Shown: piece by piece, positions 41,373-52,869 of the stretch
Layout of the letters: every line of letters starts with the position of its first letter
How positions within the stretch are numbered: position 1 is the stretch's first letter
Assembly (NCBI GenBank): GCA_964017235.1
Contig: OZ024929.1
Location: 63,645,603 to 63,709,602 of the forward strand
DNA length: 64,000 bases
Reading direction: 5' to 3'
Origin: Sabellastarte sp. h YS-2021
Taxonomy: Eukaryota; Annelida; Polychaeta; Sabellida; Sabellidae
The notes under the pieces: generated by a model
Told to the model about the DNA's origin: nothing
The model's database searches: none
The model's input: only the letters and a program-made list of their open reading frames with translations
Translations under genes and position numbers: made by a program

Positions 41373-42329
41373 GTGCTGAGATGTAGAATCTATCACAAAA
41401 GTCAGCATTCACAAGAAAGGCAATGCAAGGTATGCCAAGGTGAAGGACACAAAGACAAGACACTCCAATGTCCCTTCTATGAACCAGAGTATACAGACAA
41501 TATCATCGCTTTCAGATCACCCATGATTTTTTTGAACTTCTTTGAATGCGACATTGCCTATGATGGTAGAAACTTTAGATCTGTTGAGCATGCCTACCAG
41601 TATACACAGGCTATGACACTAGGATATCAGGAGACAGCACAAGATATTCTCAATACAGATACAGGTAGAGATGCAAAAATGGTATCTAAAGAATTGCCAC
41701 AATCTAACGCTTGGGACCTAGTCAAATTAGATGTGATGAGGGATCTTGTCAAGATCAAAATGGACACATGCATGATGTTCACAGAGGCATTGATTGAAAC
41801 TGGTGACAAAATTCTGGCTGAAGCTACTTCTGACTGTTTCTATGGCAGTGGGTTGTCACCAGAACTCACAAAATGTACCAGACCAGCAAATTTTCCGGGC
41901 CATAATGAGTTAGGCAAGCTGATGATGGAGCTCAGAAGTGCACATCAACTATTCCATGATATAGTGTTGCCAGCTAAGGATGGGTCAAAGACCCCTGCCT
42001 CACCAAATTACAGTGTCTTTGTACAGAGTCTTTCAACTCCCCCTCACTCAGCGAAAGAACTCAACCAGGAAACCTATGACAGTTACAAAAAAGAAATGGA
42101 GGCTATTGAACAGGAAATAAGAGCAGCCAGAGACTTAACCAGGACAACTTCTGCTTGTAGAAGCTCTAGTGGCCCAGCTAGAAAATCTCCCAAGAATGTA
42201 CCATCTGATGCTGCCAAAACTGGTATAAAGAAATATCTCACCTCAAAACGGCAAGCATCATCATCTCCGGTCAAAGATGACATTCAATTTAAAGAGAAAC
42301 AGGCAACATTGCTACCAAACACTAAGTAG
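41373..42329 (+). CDS. LINE ORF1 with zinc knuckle and NADAR (YbiA-like) domain
   Basis: 318 codons. Residues 18-33 form a zinc-knuckle-like CKVCQGEGHKDKTLQC (CX2CX4HX6C). Residues ~44-190 match the NADAR/YbiA family: IAFRSPMIFLNFFECDIAYD, FRSVEHAYQYTQA with the conserved Glu72, AWDLVKLDVM, ETGDKILAEATSDCFYGSGL and GHNELGKLMMELR. NADAR proteins act on ADP-ribose-type N-glycosidic substrates. The last ~110 residues are Lys/Ser/Thr-rich. Upstream, in a different frame and with a stop, is DLPFEINNGDVFNLLTSFPN, an RRM-like segment normal for this LINE class, so the true ORF1 began earlier and the ATG at 41373 is only the start of the surviving frame. It is followed 60 bp later by the endonuclease ORF. 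That the domain belongs to the LINE is strongly suggested by position, not proven. Confidence 0.8.
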   Translation: MLRCRIYHKSQHSQERQCKVCQGEGHKDKTLQCPFYEPEYTDNIIAFRSPMIFLNFFECDIAYDGRNFRSVEHAYQYTQAMTLGYQETAQDILNTDTGRDAKMVSKELPQSNAWDLVKLDVMRDLVKIKMDTCMMFTEALIETGDKILAEATSDCFYGSGLSPELTKCTRPANFPGHNELGKLMMELRSAHQLFHDIVLPAKDGSKTPASPNYSVFVQSLSTPPHSAKELNQETYDSYKKEMEAIEQEIRAARDLTRTTSACRSSSGPARKSPKNVPSDAAKTGIKKYLTSKRQASSSPVKDDIQFKEKQATLLPNTK

Positions 42330-42389
42330 TTCACTACAAAGTGTTGTAGTTAGATAAGAAAAATGTAAAAAAATTGTAAGATCTAAAAT

Positions 42390-43975
42390 GGATACGTGCA
42401 CAATCAAAAACAATGAATTTAGTATTATTACTCTAAATGTACGAGGATTAAGGCAAGCCAAAAAGCGAAATGCTCTTTTTCATTGGTTAAAAAAAGAAAA
42501 AGCTAGATATTATATGCTTATAGGAAACATTCTGTACACCTGATTTCAAAAATGTTTTTAATAAAAGCTGTGATGGTATAGTAATTCATTCTCATACAGA
42601 TTCAGTGCATTCCAGAGGTGTTTGTTTTATGATAAGCAATAACTTAAATTGTGAAGTTTTAGATTCTCAGTGTGACATAGAAGGGCGGAAATTGATGGTT
42701 AAAATAAAAATACAAGAGGATATCTACAATATTATAAACATTTACGCACCAAATAATGTCACAGAATGAAATAAATTTCTTACAGTCCTAAAAAATAGTA
42801 TAGTTTCATATCAGATAATTACTACTCCTTATTGATGGGAGATTTCAACACAGCTATGTCCAATAAAGATAGAAAATCAGGAAACATTGACAGTAGCAAA
42901 TACCACCTGGAAAAATGTATTAAACAGCTATGTCTAAATGACATTTGGAAAAATCAAAATCAAAATTTGAATGAATACACATGGGAAAGTAATGGTAATT
43001 CCAATATGAAAAGTAGAATTGATTGTATATTTGTATCTAAGAATCTGGTACCTTTAACTAAATGTTGTGACATAACTCCAGCACCTGTCTCTGACTATAA
43101 AAGTGTATTACTAAAGATAACAAACCAACAAGAAAAAAGTGGTCCCAACTTATGGAAATTGAATACTTCTGTTTTAAAAGAAACATCTTATTGTAGTCAA
43201 ATAGAAGCATTGTTTGATAAAGTACTGCAGGACTGTTCATACTTCAATTTAAATAAACGTGTGATTTGGGATTTATACAAAGTAAAGGTTAAAGAATTTT
43301 CATTGAAATACTCTCTTTTCATTGCTCAACTCCAAAAAGATATTATTGATAAGTTAGAAAATGATATTAGTGTCCTAAATAGAGCTTTATAACAGAAAAA
43401 CAGTGATCTGCTTAAATAAAAAAGAGAACAACTTAAGAAAGAACTTGTGAACACATTATCTATGAAAGCAATAGGTGCACAAATACGTGCTCGAGCCCAG
43501 TATGTAGAAGAAGGTGAGAAGTCTACTTCCTATTTTCTGAAACTGGAAAAACACAGACAGATGAACAATAAAATTAGTAAACTTATATCAGAAGATAGGG
43601 TAATAGAAGATGTTGATAGAATCTTAAATGAGTGCAGGGCCTTTTATAAAGAGCTATACACCACTGCAAAACCCAATAGAACAAATACAAATATTTAGCA
43701 ACATGCAGATTAGATAACATACTTACTGAAAATGAAAAAGACTTCTTTGATAAACCGCTAACACTTGATGAGTGTACCTTTGCGGTAAATAAATGCATGA
43801 AATTGAACAAATCACCAGGTCTAGATGGACTTCCAGTTAAATTTTACAGAATTTTCTGGCCAAAGTTAGGTCTTTTTTTGCTTGATGTATATAAAGAAAA
43901 TTTTTTTGAGGAAAAACTGTCAAATTCACAATGTAAAGCTGTAATTACATTAATTTATAAAGGTAGTGCACAGTG
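42390..43975 (+). pseudogene. LINE ORF2: apurinic-type endonuclease and start of RT, decayed
   Basis: EFSIITLNVRGLRQAKKRNA at 42415 starts the endonuclease. After frameshifts, NIINIYAPNN and LLMGDFNTAM (42832) and SRIDCIFVSKNL ... APVSDYKSVLLKI (43010-43120) complete it. Next AQIRARAQYVEEGEKSTSYF with FLKLEKHRQMNNKIS (43470-43580) and the RT entry MKLNKSPGLDGLPVKFYRIF ... QCKAVITLIYKG (43797-43965). These motifs are those of Tx1/L1-clade LINEs. RT palm missing. Confidence 0.8.
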
Positions 43976-44154
43976 GTTTCCAGTCTGTACATTTAGTTTT
44001 GTTGAACTTTTTTAACACACACATGTAATGCTGCAGTAAATATTGCCCCTCCCCCAAACCCACGAGCTTCCCACACAACTCTGTTTATGCAGGATTTTGT
44101 GTGTAAAGAAGAAGGTTATGTATTTTGTTTTAGCGAAAAAAATACTTCTAATGA

Positions 44155-45765
44155 TTATTTTAGGAAACAAATTACATGTATTAAAAGATTGAACATATTT
44201 GTTTTCTTGTAATTTTGTAGAAGCTCCTTGACACATTGTGACAAATCCTTGATATAGACAACAGGAACTTCAATATCAGTGAAACCTTTTGAGCTTTTGT
44301 ATGCAGCACCATCCCTTTCTTTGGCTTTTATGTTCTTTGTTGTTAAGTGATCAGATAGTAGGAACTTCTTTATTTCTCTCAATGAATGCTCACTCACACA
44401 TTTGATGCCAAGACTATGGCTGAGAAATCTTTTTTGCATTCTGTGTTGTGCCCAAGATAAATGTAATGATGTTTTCATTGCAAGTGCTACTTTTCTTGAC
44501 AGGAATGCATTTTCCTTACCCCAGCCCCAGCACAAATATGTAAACGAGATATCTTGGTAATTATCTCGAGTTCTGATGTTTGTTGATTTTGATGGGATTG
44601 AAAATCAGATCCAGCAACTATAGAACGGACCTTTGAGATCTGTTTGGCATGCTTTTTCTTCAGTTGGTGATGTTGCAGTGGCAGAGGACTTTCTTGGCTT
44701 GGTAAGTTTTTGCAATAGAATCGGCTGTCCTCCAGTTTTACAAGCAATGGTTGATTTGTCTTTTGCAAACGTTAATTTACGTTTAGTTAAATGTGTATGG
44801 ACCTTTTCTTCCTCTTTTGATAAAGGTGAGGCTAATGGTCTCTTTAGTGTACTCTGAATACTGGTATCTTTTGCAAAAGTTGGTGTCTTGGGCTCTTGTT
44901 CAATTGGAGAGGTCTGTGTTTCCATTTCCATTCTTTCAGCTAGATTGGAATGCACAGGAGTACTATGCAGCATGTGGTGGTCTGTAGAATCCAAAACACT
45001 TGTCTCAAAGCTTTGTGATGTTGAAGGTAATTCACAGGTGTGTAAAGCCAAAGTTGATAGTGGTCCAGTCCATTTACATTTCAAGCACACAACATCAAGA
45101 ATTCCTAACTGTTCCTCAAATCTTTTATCAGCTCTTCTGATTTCTTTTTGTTGAATTAAAGTATGACAAATTGGACATTCGGTAATATTGCTTTCTTTGT
45201 GTTTGAAATGACTGTCCATGCACTCTGAACAGAAATAATGATCACACGTAGTCCTTACAGTGCAGAGAGAGAACACATCTTTGCATATTTCACATTTGAA
45301 ACTTTTTATCTGAGCTTCTGACATATTTTGAATTTCAATATCTACATTTGTGTCAACTGTATTGTCAAACAATTTGATGAAAACATTTTCTGATGCATTT
45401 GAAACTTTCTTTGGGCGGCCAAGTCTCTTTATATTTTATCTGAACAATATTCACTGCATAGAGGGCAGTTATATCCGCAGTGCTTGCCTTCTCTTTTTCC
45501 CCCAGAAACTTTTCCTCTTTGTTTGAGAATTCATCAGACAGAACTTTTGCTTTTTTCATTTTATTGTAACAAGAATAACACATAATTTTTGGGTGAATTT
45601 CACTATCATTTGAGATATCTAATCCATAAAATATGTATACTTCATCTGCTACATTTTTGCAAGTTCTCTTGGGTGTCTTTTTTTAATCTGTGATTCTGTG
45701 AGTGCTTTTTTGCCACATACGCTGCACATATTCAATAAAAACTGTTGATGTTGATCAAAAGACAT
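44155..45765 (-). pseudogene. RAG1 N-terminus-like protein (zinc region, RING, second zinc finger), N-RAG-type element
   Basis: Minus-strand frames in order. From ATG 45765: LNMCSVCGKKALTES, then after a shift in an A-run, EVYIFYGLDISNDSEIHPKI and MCYSCYNKMKKAK. The C-x-x-C ... IHP...C-x-x-C layout is that of the RAG1 N-terminal zinc-binding region. A RING finger follows (45280-45170: FKCEICKDVFSLCTVRTTCD, HYFCSECM, ECPICHTLI), then ADKRFEEQLGILDVVCLKCK with LHTC, like the zinc finger after the RAG1 RING. A Lys/Thr/Ser-rich stretch leads into SLHLSWAQHRMQKRFLSHSL and KCVSEHSLREIKKF (44460-44350). No RAG1 DDE core is seen. Mobile elements encoding RAG1-N-like proteins (N-RAG-TP) are known from molluscs (established). 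At least three frameshifts. Confidence 0.75.
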
Positions 45766-45849
45766 ATTGAACTTGAAGATATATTTCCAATATAAAACAT
45801 TTAACTTATAACAATTTCAGTATTTATACACATTCTAACATTGTATTTG

Positions 45850-46640
45850 TCTTGCATGATTACCACCTGTCTTACTTCTATACCTACTCAGGATGACTGA
45901 CCAACCACCTGGAATTAGTAAGTCACCACCTGGATGCAGTAAGTCATCACCTGTCTTGTCTTAGTCTACCACCTAACGTGTCTTACCTGCCAGAATGACT
46001 GAAATTAACACCATGTCTTGCCTGATTACCACCTGTCTTACCTGTACACCTACTCAGGATGACTGACCAACCACCTGGAATCAGTAAGTCACCACCTGGA
46101 TGCAGTAAGTTACCACCTGTCTGTCTTAGCCTACCACCTGTCATGTCTTACTTACAAGAGTGACTGAAATTAACACCATGTCTTGCCTGATTACCACCTG
46201 TCTTACCTGTACACCTACTCAGTATGACTGACCAACCACCTGGAATCAGTAAGTCACCACCTGGATGCAGTAAGGTACCACCTGTCTGTCTCAGCCTACC
46301 ACCTGTCGTGTCTTACAAGAGTGACTGAAATTAACACCATGTCTTGCATGATTACCACCTGTCTTACTTCTATACCTACTCAGGATGACTGACCAACCAC
46401 CTGGAATCAGTAAGTCACCACCTGGATGCAGTAAGTCATCACCTGTCTGTCTTAGTCTACCACCTAACGTGTCTTACCTGCCAGAATGACTGAAATTAAC
46501 ACCATGTCTCGCCTGATTACCACCTGTCTTACCTGTACACCTACTCAGGATGACTGACAAACCAACTGGAATCAGTAAGTCACCACCTGCTTGCAGTAAA
46601 TCATCACCTGTCTGTCTTAGTCTACCACCTAACGTGTCCT
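45850..46640. repeat. ~165-bp minisatellite, about 4.8 units
   Basis: Units start GATTACCACCTGTCTTACCT at about 45859, 46024, 46189, 46350 and 46514. They contain repeated ACCACCTG motifs and ATGACTGACCAACCACCTGG. Units differ by scattered substitutions and small indels. Located just upstream of the RAG1-like frames. Confidence 0.93.
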
Positions 46641-46859
46641 ACCGTTAATTTACTTTCTTATTACCTATATTATATTTTTCATCTGGAAAACACTGTCTTC
46701 CTACTTAACAGCCTGCCTTAATGGGTAAACAGGCATCTTCCCACATGGCTTCCCTTTTCCAAAAATATGAAATGTACTTATTACCTATTTTAATGCTATG
46801 CATAGAAAACAGACAAACAGTAGCTGATAATATAATTAACAGTTGAACTTTACTGAGGG

Positions 46860-47190
46860 GACCAACTGTTAATTATACTTCTTTCTAAATGAGGTCAAAA
46901 TTAAAATTAAAAGATAAATTTAGCCTATGTTATCCGTTTTCGACTTCCAACATGAAAATAGGAAATAGGTAGAGCAGAGTATTACTTATTATTGATCCAT
47001 CTCTGACAATGAATCACACTTCAACTTTCAATTATCTATTTCCCATTTGATTGTTTTGTACCAACGATTTTAGTGATTTTTGAAGGGGAGGGGGGACAGC
47101 CAAGTGTTGGTAAGAATTAATACTTGTAAAGTTCAAAGGCCTGTGATGTCACATATGTTGATGATGTCACAATGAAGTGTACTTCATATT
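46860..47190 (-). repeat. R-family repeat, degraded copy
   Basis: The minus strand shows GTGACATCACAGGCCTTTGAA followed by a CCCCCTCCCC run, matching the order in the copies at 16424 and 48490. Confidence 0.5.
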
Positions 47191-47204
47191 ATACATGGGG
47201 ATTT

Positions 47205-47270
47205 AACAGTGGCATGGTGATACAGTGGTGTCACACTCACCTCTGAGGTCTATGGTTCAAACCCTGGACT
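47205..47270 (+). mobile_element. SINE head fragment
   Basis: TGGTGATACAGTGG ... CACCTCTGAGGTCTATGGTT: the tRNA-like head only. Confidence 0.55.
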
Positions 47271-47279
47271 GAAGAAACA

Positions 47280-48480
47280 GTTATTTTGCAATAAAGTAGC
47301 ATACATTACGGATGATTTAATATAACAATAATTATGTAGTATATATCTGTGAGTAAATTTCAATTTAAAAAATATTGGTACAAGATGCATTAGCATCCTT
47401 GTACACCCTCCATTTTCTTAGAAACTGATTAAAAATTTAAATAATATGTATTAACATATTATAACAGTGGCAGATTTATATAACGGTGAAAGGCAGAAAT
47501 AAAAACAACAAACTCATCAATTTCTCGTTGTGATTTATTTTGTTGGCTTTCTTGTTGATCTTCTTTGTAAAACTTCTTCAGTTAAATTTTATTTAATATT
47601 TAAATCTTTGGCATATGCTTGTTTTCTAAGACTTCAAATATTTAAGTACTTCACGTTGTATTTAACAATATTTTACAAAAGTCCAATAATATTTCTAAAG
47701 TGTTTTGCCAACTTCGGGTTCCTAGTTCTGAAGGATTCAAACAGCAGGTACCTCTGTAGGTAATCTGACAATTTGGGCTCAAGCATGAGCTTATATACTA
47801 CTTATGACATCAAAATGACATTCAAATTTCTAGAAAATCCCTAATCTCTTAATTTTGATTAGTTGAACCTGGAATACCTGCTTACATCAGCACAGGATAT
47901 TTCACAATTCCCCTTAATTTGCATATAATTTCAAAACAACTTCTAATATTGCTTTAACATGCAATTTCTTTGTTTTCTGTGTCCTCTAAAACTTCCAATT
48001 GTATTGCCTTGCACTGGTCAACACTTTATTTTCAAAAGACTGTGTCCTCGCTTAATGTCAAAACATGGCTGTAAAAACTTGCCCTACCTTTTAATTGAAA
48101 AACATATTGTAATCTACCCCAATCTAGCTTAAATCAATTTTGGAATCTTCATTTAATAAATAATTATAATATCCACCTTTAATTTTCATATCTGCACTTT
48201 ACAGTTGAAGCAATTATAATAATGATAATTATACAATGATAATTCACTAATAAATGTAACCGTGTTACAATATCAACTGAAGTTTACAAAGTAGTTTTTT
48301 CCTTACTAGCCTTTAAGAGATAACCTTAAAGTTAGCATAATGTAATTATTGTCAGAAGTTTAAGGTCACCATAAACAATTGTTCTAAGAGCATTAAATTT
48401 TTTCTACCAACTATGATCTGAACCTGTGATGCAGTTTTGAATTATTTATTATTTTGACCCTAGAAAAATTACAAACCTTA
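47280..48480. other. No gene recognised
   Basis: AT-rich intron sequence; the ORF at 47530-47763 has hydrophobic, low-information sequence and no motif. Confidence 0.55.
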
Positions 48481-48489
48481 ACCACAATG

Positions 48490-48970
48490 CCAATTCTGAA
48501 GTTTCACATCACTAGCATGCATGACGTCACAGGCCCTTGAAGTGCCAGGACAAGTACAATTTCTCACAAAAAGATGCCCCCCCTGCCTCAACCCAACACA
48601 AACACTTTTTCAGGGACCTGGGCATGTACCACACACACACACAAAATAGGTAATGGTTAACAATAAATGGGAAGGGATTTTGTTCTCTGTTTATCCTTTA
48701 TCAAGGTATTATTCTATCAGAGGGATATAAATAAAACAAGATTTACTTGTTCTTCAGTTAAGTCTGTAACACTGTAAATGGCTGTTTTCCTTTACACTGT
48801 ATACTGAGAGATGATATGATTATTAAATTAACAGTTTGTCCCCCCACCCCATGATTTAGCCCAACTGTTTATTAATTTATCAATTGTCACATTAACTGTA
48901 AAAAATCTGTATGTTTGGGGTTGTAAAAGTTAGGCTAGAAAAACAGTAAATGGCAGTTTCCCAACTTTTA
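48490..48970 (+). repeat. R-family repeat, unoccupied relative of the Harbinger D target
   Basis: Inverted relative to 39956-40420 and continuous across the position where Harbinger D inserted in the other copy. Contains GACGTCACAGGCCCTTGAAG. Confidence 0.85.
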
Positions 48971-49084
48971 ACTGAAGAAGTCATAAGTATTGAAAAGGTA
49001 GACCATACTCTTCAAGAAATTTTTAAGAATATAGGTAATAGGAATACAAATTAACGGTGGGTCCCCTCATTCTCTCTGTATATC

Positions 49085-52000
49085 CCCTTGTATAGGTCAT
49101 ATACAACTCATGGTGGGTAATAAAAAGAATATTCTGTCATCTTTTGATACAGATGTTGGAAAATATGGTACCATTTTATTGTATTTCAAAACCTTAACAT
49201 GGTTGAGGGGTTGCAGTGATATTGATTTTCCTGTACACACTGTACTAGACATTCAAACTAATAACGAGGGTAGAAAAGTAATGGTAAATATTGAAACACA
49301 TAGCACTCAACTGATATTGACTTTAATCAGCATATAGGCCCCAAATGATATAAACCAGTGAATAACATTTTTTTCAGGATTTAGAAGAATGATAACACAG
49401 TACTCTAAAAGCTAACTCCAATATTTTTATTGGAAGGGATTTCAACTGCTGTGATAAAAATGAGTGACAATCAAAAAGGTCAGAGAAATTGAGTGAAGTT
49501 TTCTCAGAATTAAAGAATTAAGAAAATAAGTAATGTCTACAGTTTATATAACCCAGAAGAGCATAAGTATACTTATGTTTACTCTATTGACAAATCAAGA
49601 AATCAAGACCATATTATAATATATGTAACATTATTTGTGAATTTATAAAATCAAGTTCAATAATCTATACACTGTTTCCTGACCATAAAGCTGTGACAAC
49701 AGTTTTTGATACACATAATAAAAGATGAGAAATGGTATTGAGATCAAATTAATAGTACACCAAAAGATAAAAATTGCGAGGACTGAATCAGCAAAAACTA
49801 ATTTCAAACACAAAATCTCAATAATCAAATGAATTGTAAAAACTGAATTTTTTGGAAATTATAAAATTCAGAATTTAAGAGCAGGCTATCCAATATTGCA
49901 TTAAAAATACATTAAGAAAGACAATATCAGCTTGAACTTGAAGCATGTTTACAATATATTGATCATGTGTTGTAATGATGTGGTCTGTTTGTATGAGAGG
50001 CTCCAATTTCATTTGTCCCTCTTTATGAAATAAGTCATATGCTGCATTTATCCGGTCACTGAGTAAATTGTTAATTTACTGGATGCTCCATTTTTAAATG
50101 GATCAAGCAAAAAAAACCCGCTAAATTAAAAATAATATTTACAATCTAACTATGTAAATGGCAATCATTATACACATGTTAAAGACATATTAAATCATTG
50201 TACAATTACTACTCTGAATTGTCTAATAGTTATTCTTAATTCTAATTTGACTTTTATAGCGCCTAATCTCCCCTATTCAAAGGGGACTCTAAGTCGCACC
50301 AAAACCAAAACAGTCAACCAATTTCAGTATCCAGGGACAGAAAAAAAGGCCAAGCACCACAGAGAATGCCAGGGGGTGAGTAAAATCAAGGTGGGTATGC
50401 CTTAGTGTACAGGTAGGTTTCTGAAAGAGGGTAGGGGGACGCATAAATCTCATCAGGAAAAGCATTCCAAACAGTGGGGGCATCAAAAGCAAAACTGTAT
50501 AACCAAACTGCTTGACAGATTTATAGATAGAGGCTTGGAACTTTGAATGAACAAGGAAATTACCACCACTCTGACTGTGCCTGGTACTGTAAGAACTGCT
50601 GTAATATGGATAAAAAAACCAGTGTGAAGAAACAAGGGTACCTGTGTAAACAAGCTGTTTTAAAGACTGAGTGATGTTCAACAGGAAGCCAATGTAATTT
50701 CTTAAGCACAGGAGTTATACAGGAGCATATCTACTGGTATTTGATACAATTCTAGCTGAACTATTTTGAATGCACTGTAATTTATGAAGATTGAAATCAG
50801 AGAGACTCCTGAAAAGTGAGTTACAGTAATCCAACCGACTACTAACAACAGCATTGGCCACAAGAAACATCATGAGTAAGAAAGCTCCTGGCATGTCTAA
50901 AGTCATAAAGTTCATAACAACTTTTGCAGACATTCTGAACATGTTTGGACAAGGAATATCATAATCGAACCACACCCAAAATTCTTGATTGATTCAGCAG
51001 GGCAGAGGGGACTACCCAGGATGGTATTTGGCAAATATGCTTTCAACTTATCTCTCTGTCTTTATGAACCAAATAAAATAAACTCAGTCTTATCTGGATT
51101 TAAGTTTACTAGTTGAGATCCACTGTTTTACATCATCTAGGTGCCTGTTCAACTGTTCAAATGCATGAGCAGATGAATTCTTCTGGGATAGATGGACATA
51201 AACTTGGGTGTCATCTGCATAAAAAGTAAACTTTATTCCTTTGTATTTTCCAATAACCAAACTGAGGGGGGCAGTGAGAACCTAGGGGAACACCAAATAG
51301 GAGTTTTAAAAGATCAGAAAGAGTAGAACCAATTTTTATTGACTTATGTCACTTAGAGTGGTAGGAAGTGAACCATTTCAGAACAGAATCACCGACTTCA
51401 AACCAATTCTAAAAAAACTAAGAAGAATGGAATGATCAATGGTGTTGAATGCTGCCGGGAGGTCAAGCAATATCAAGACAGTAGGTTTGACACTCGAGAA
51501 GGCTAGATGAACTTCATTTTTTATGCACAGAAGAGCTGTCTCAGTCGAGTGACCTCTTTTGTATGCAAAGTTATGTAGATTATCTAAGTTATAACATAAC
51601 ATAACAAATGCTTTTTAAATATCGCTTATAACATGTTGTCTCTAAGCACTGCTACATAAAAATTACATATCACAAGCATGTTTGAAGAAGTATGTTTTGA
51701 GCTATTTTCTAAGGTCTAACAGTGATTTTGAGGATCAGAATTTAAGTTATGGACATCTATATGTTCTAGCAGTTGCATAGCAACTGCTCGTTCAACCAAT
51801 TGTGAAATGAGACTAAGGCCAGATACAAGACAATAGTTTTTCAAATCATCAGCCGGAAGAGTAGCCGTGAAAATCCTGAAAACTCTTGCATAGATAAAAA
51901 GCTTGCCAATGTAACCACAGTGCTAGTTTTATCAAGTAAATATCAAAGTCAGCGTGGGGATAAAATAACCAACTTAGAATGTAAAAATGCAATTAAGTTA

Positions 52001-52650
52001 ATGTGAAACAATAAAGCTCTAGGTTCTGATAGATTAACTGTAGCATTTATAAAACATTTTGGATTGATATATAAGACCTTGTTCTACATTCTTGCAATGA
52101 CTCTTTTGATCTTGGGCACTTATTTTATTCACAAAATGTTTCAATCTTATCATTAATATTTAAAAAAAGAAATCCAGAAAAATTTTAGAAAACAATAGAC
52201 TACAATAGACCAATAAGCTTAACTAATGTTGACTATAGAATTTTGGCTTTTGCCTTGGTGTTAAGATTACAAAATGTTATGGGTACAGTTATTTCCAGAG
52301 ACCAAACAGAGTATATAAAATTGATTCATACTAATAAATGTTAGAGCTAGTCTTCATATCTGTGATAACATTGAAAATACCAACAGTTCAGGCATTCTTC
52401 CTTTACTTGATTTTGAAAAAGCCTTTGACAATGTGAAATGGCCTTTCGTGTGATATCCATACTAAGGAAATTTAACTTTTGGGAGCAATTCATAAATGAA
52501 TAGAAGTTCTTCTTAGTAAGCCTACATTATGTTTAAAGAATAATTGCAGCCTTTCCAATTATATTAATGTAAGATGGGGTATCAGGCAGGGATGTCCAGT
52601 TCAGCCTTATTATTTAATTTAATAATTGACAAAAAGATCATAACACTATT
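49085..52650 (+). pseudogene. Second Tx1-like LINE (endonuclease and RT), split by another LINE
   Basis: The endonuclease part (49110-49480) shows EGRKVMVNIETHSTQLILTL, then APNDINQ and FIGRDFNCCDKNE. After the insertion at ~50240-51870 the RT resumes: ITNLECKNAIKLM, NNKALGSDRLTVAFIKHFW (52010), YNRPISLTNVDYRILAFALV (52210), SSGILPLLDFEKAFDNVKW (52385, catalytic Asp) and NVRWGIRQGCPVQPYYLI (52565). The YxDD block is absent. Many stops. It belongs to the same LINE class as 41060-43975 but is more decayed. Confidence 0.75.
50240..51870 (-). mobile_element. CR1/L2-like LINE fragment inserted in the Tx1-like LINE
   Basis: The minus strand reads YKRGHSTETALLCIKNEVHL (51570) and LILLDLPAAFNTIDHSILLS (RT Asp replaced by Pro-Ala context). 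Further on are degraded RT motifs including SRLDYCNSLF (50840), and FDAPTVWNAF-like sequence near 50480. The 3' end has GGCGCTATAAAAGTCAAATT (~50255), typical of the CR1/L2 tail. Similar to 6080-7742. Confidence 0.75.
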
Positions 52651-52869
52651 TTGGAAAAAATAACAATTATAAAGATACTATCCATCCCAAAACTTTTGTA
52701 CCCAACTCATTTTTACCGGTACCTCCAGAGATGATCCAAAAAGCAAATAAAATGTTTAATGCAAATGTCTAGGAATCAAAAGATTATATCAAAAGAATAC
52801 CCTTATTTCAGATATATCTGAAGGAGGTTTAAATATACAGGATACAAGGAAAAAATAAGATATCTCAAA

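Larger units (their letters stand above)
41060..43975 (+). mobile_element. Tx1/L1-like LINE with a NADAR-domain ORF1
   Basis: Plus-strand order: degenerate RRM-like ORF1 start (~41120-41370), zinc knuckle plus NADAR ORF (41373-42329), endonuclease and the beginning of RT (42390-43975). The copy breaks off at ~43975 in front of the RAG1-like block. 5' end uncertain, just after a SINE. Confidence 0.8.

Noticed and set aside
44605-45372. A host TRIM-type E3 ligase gene
   Set aside because: No B-box, and the preceding CxxC-IHP-CxxC module plus following zinc finger fit the RAG1 N-terminus better; frames are broken. Not fully excluded.
45850-46640. CRISPR-like regular array
   Set aside because: Units are ~165 bp with no unique spacers, in a eukaryotic intron; ordinary minisatellite.
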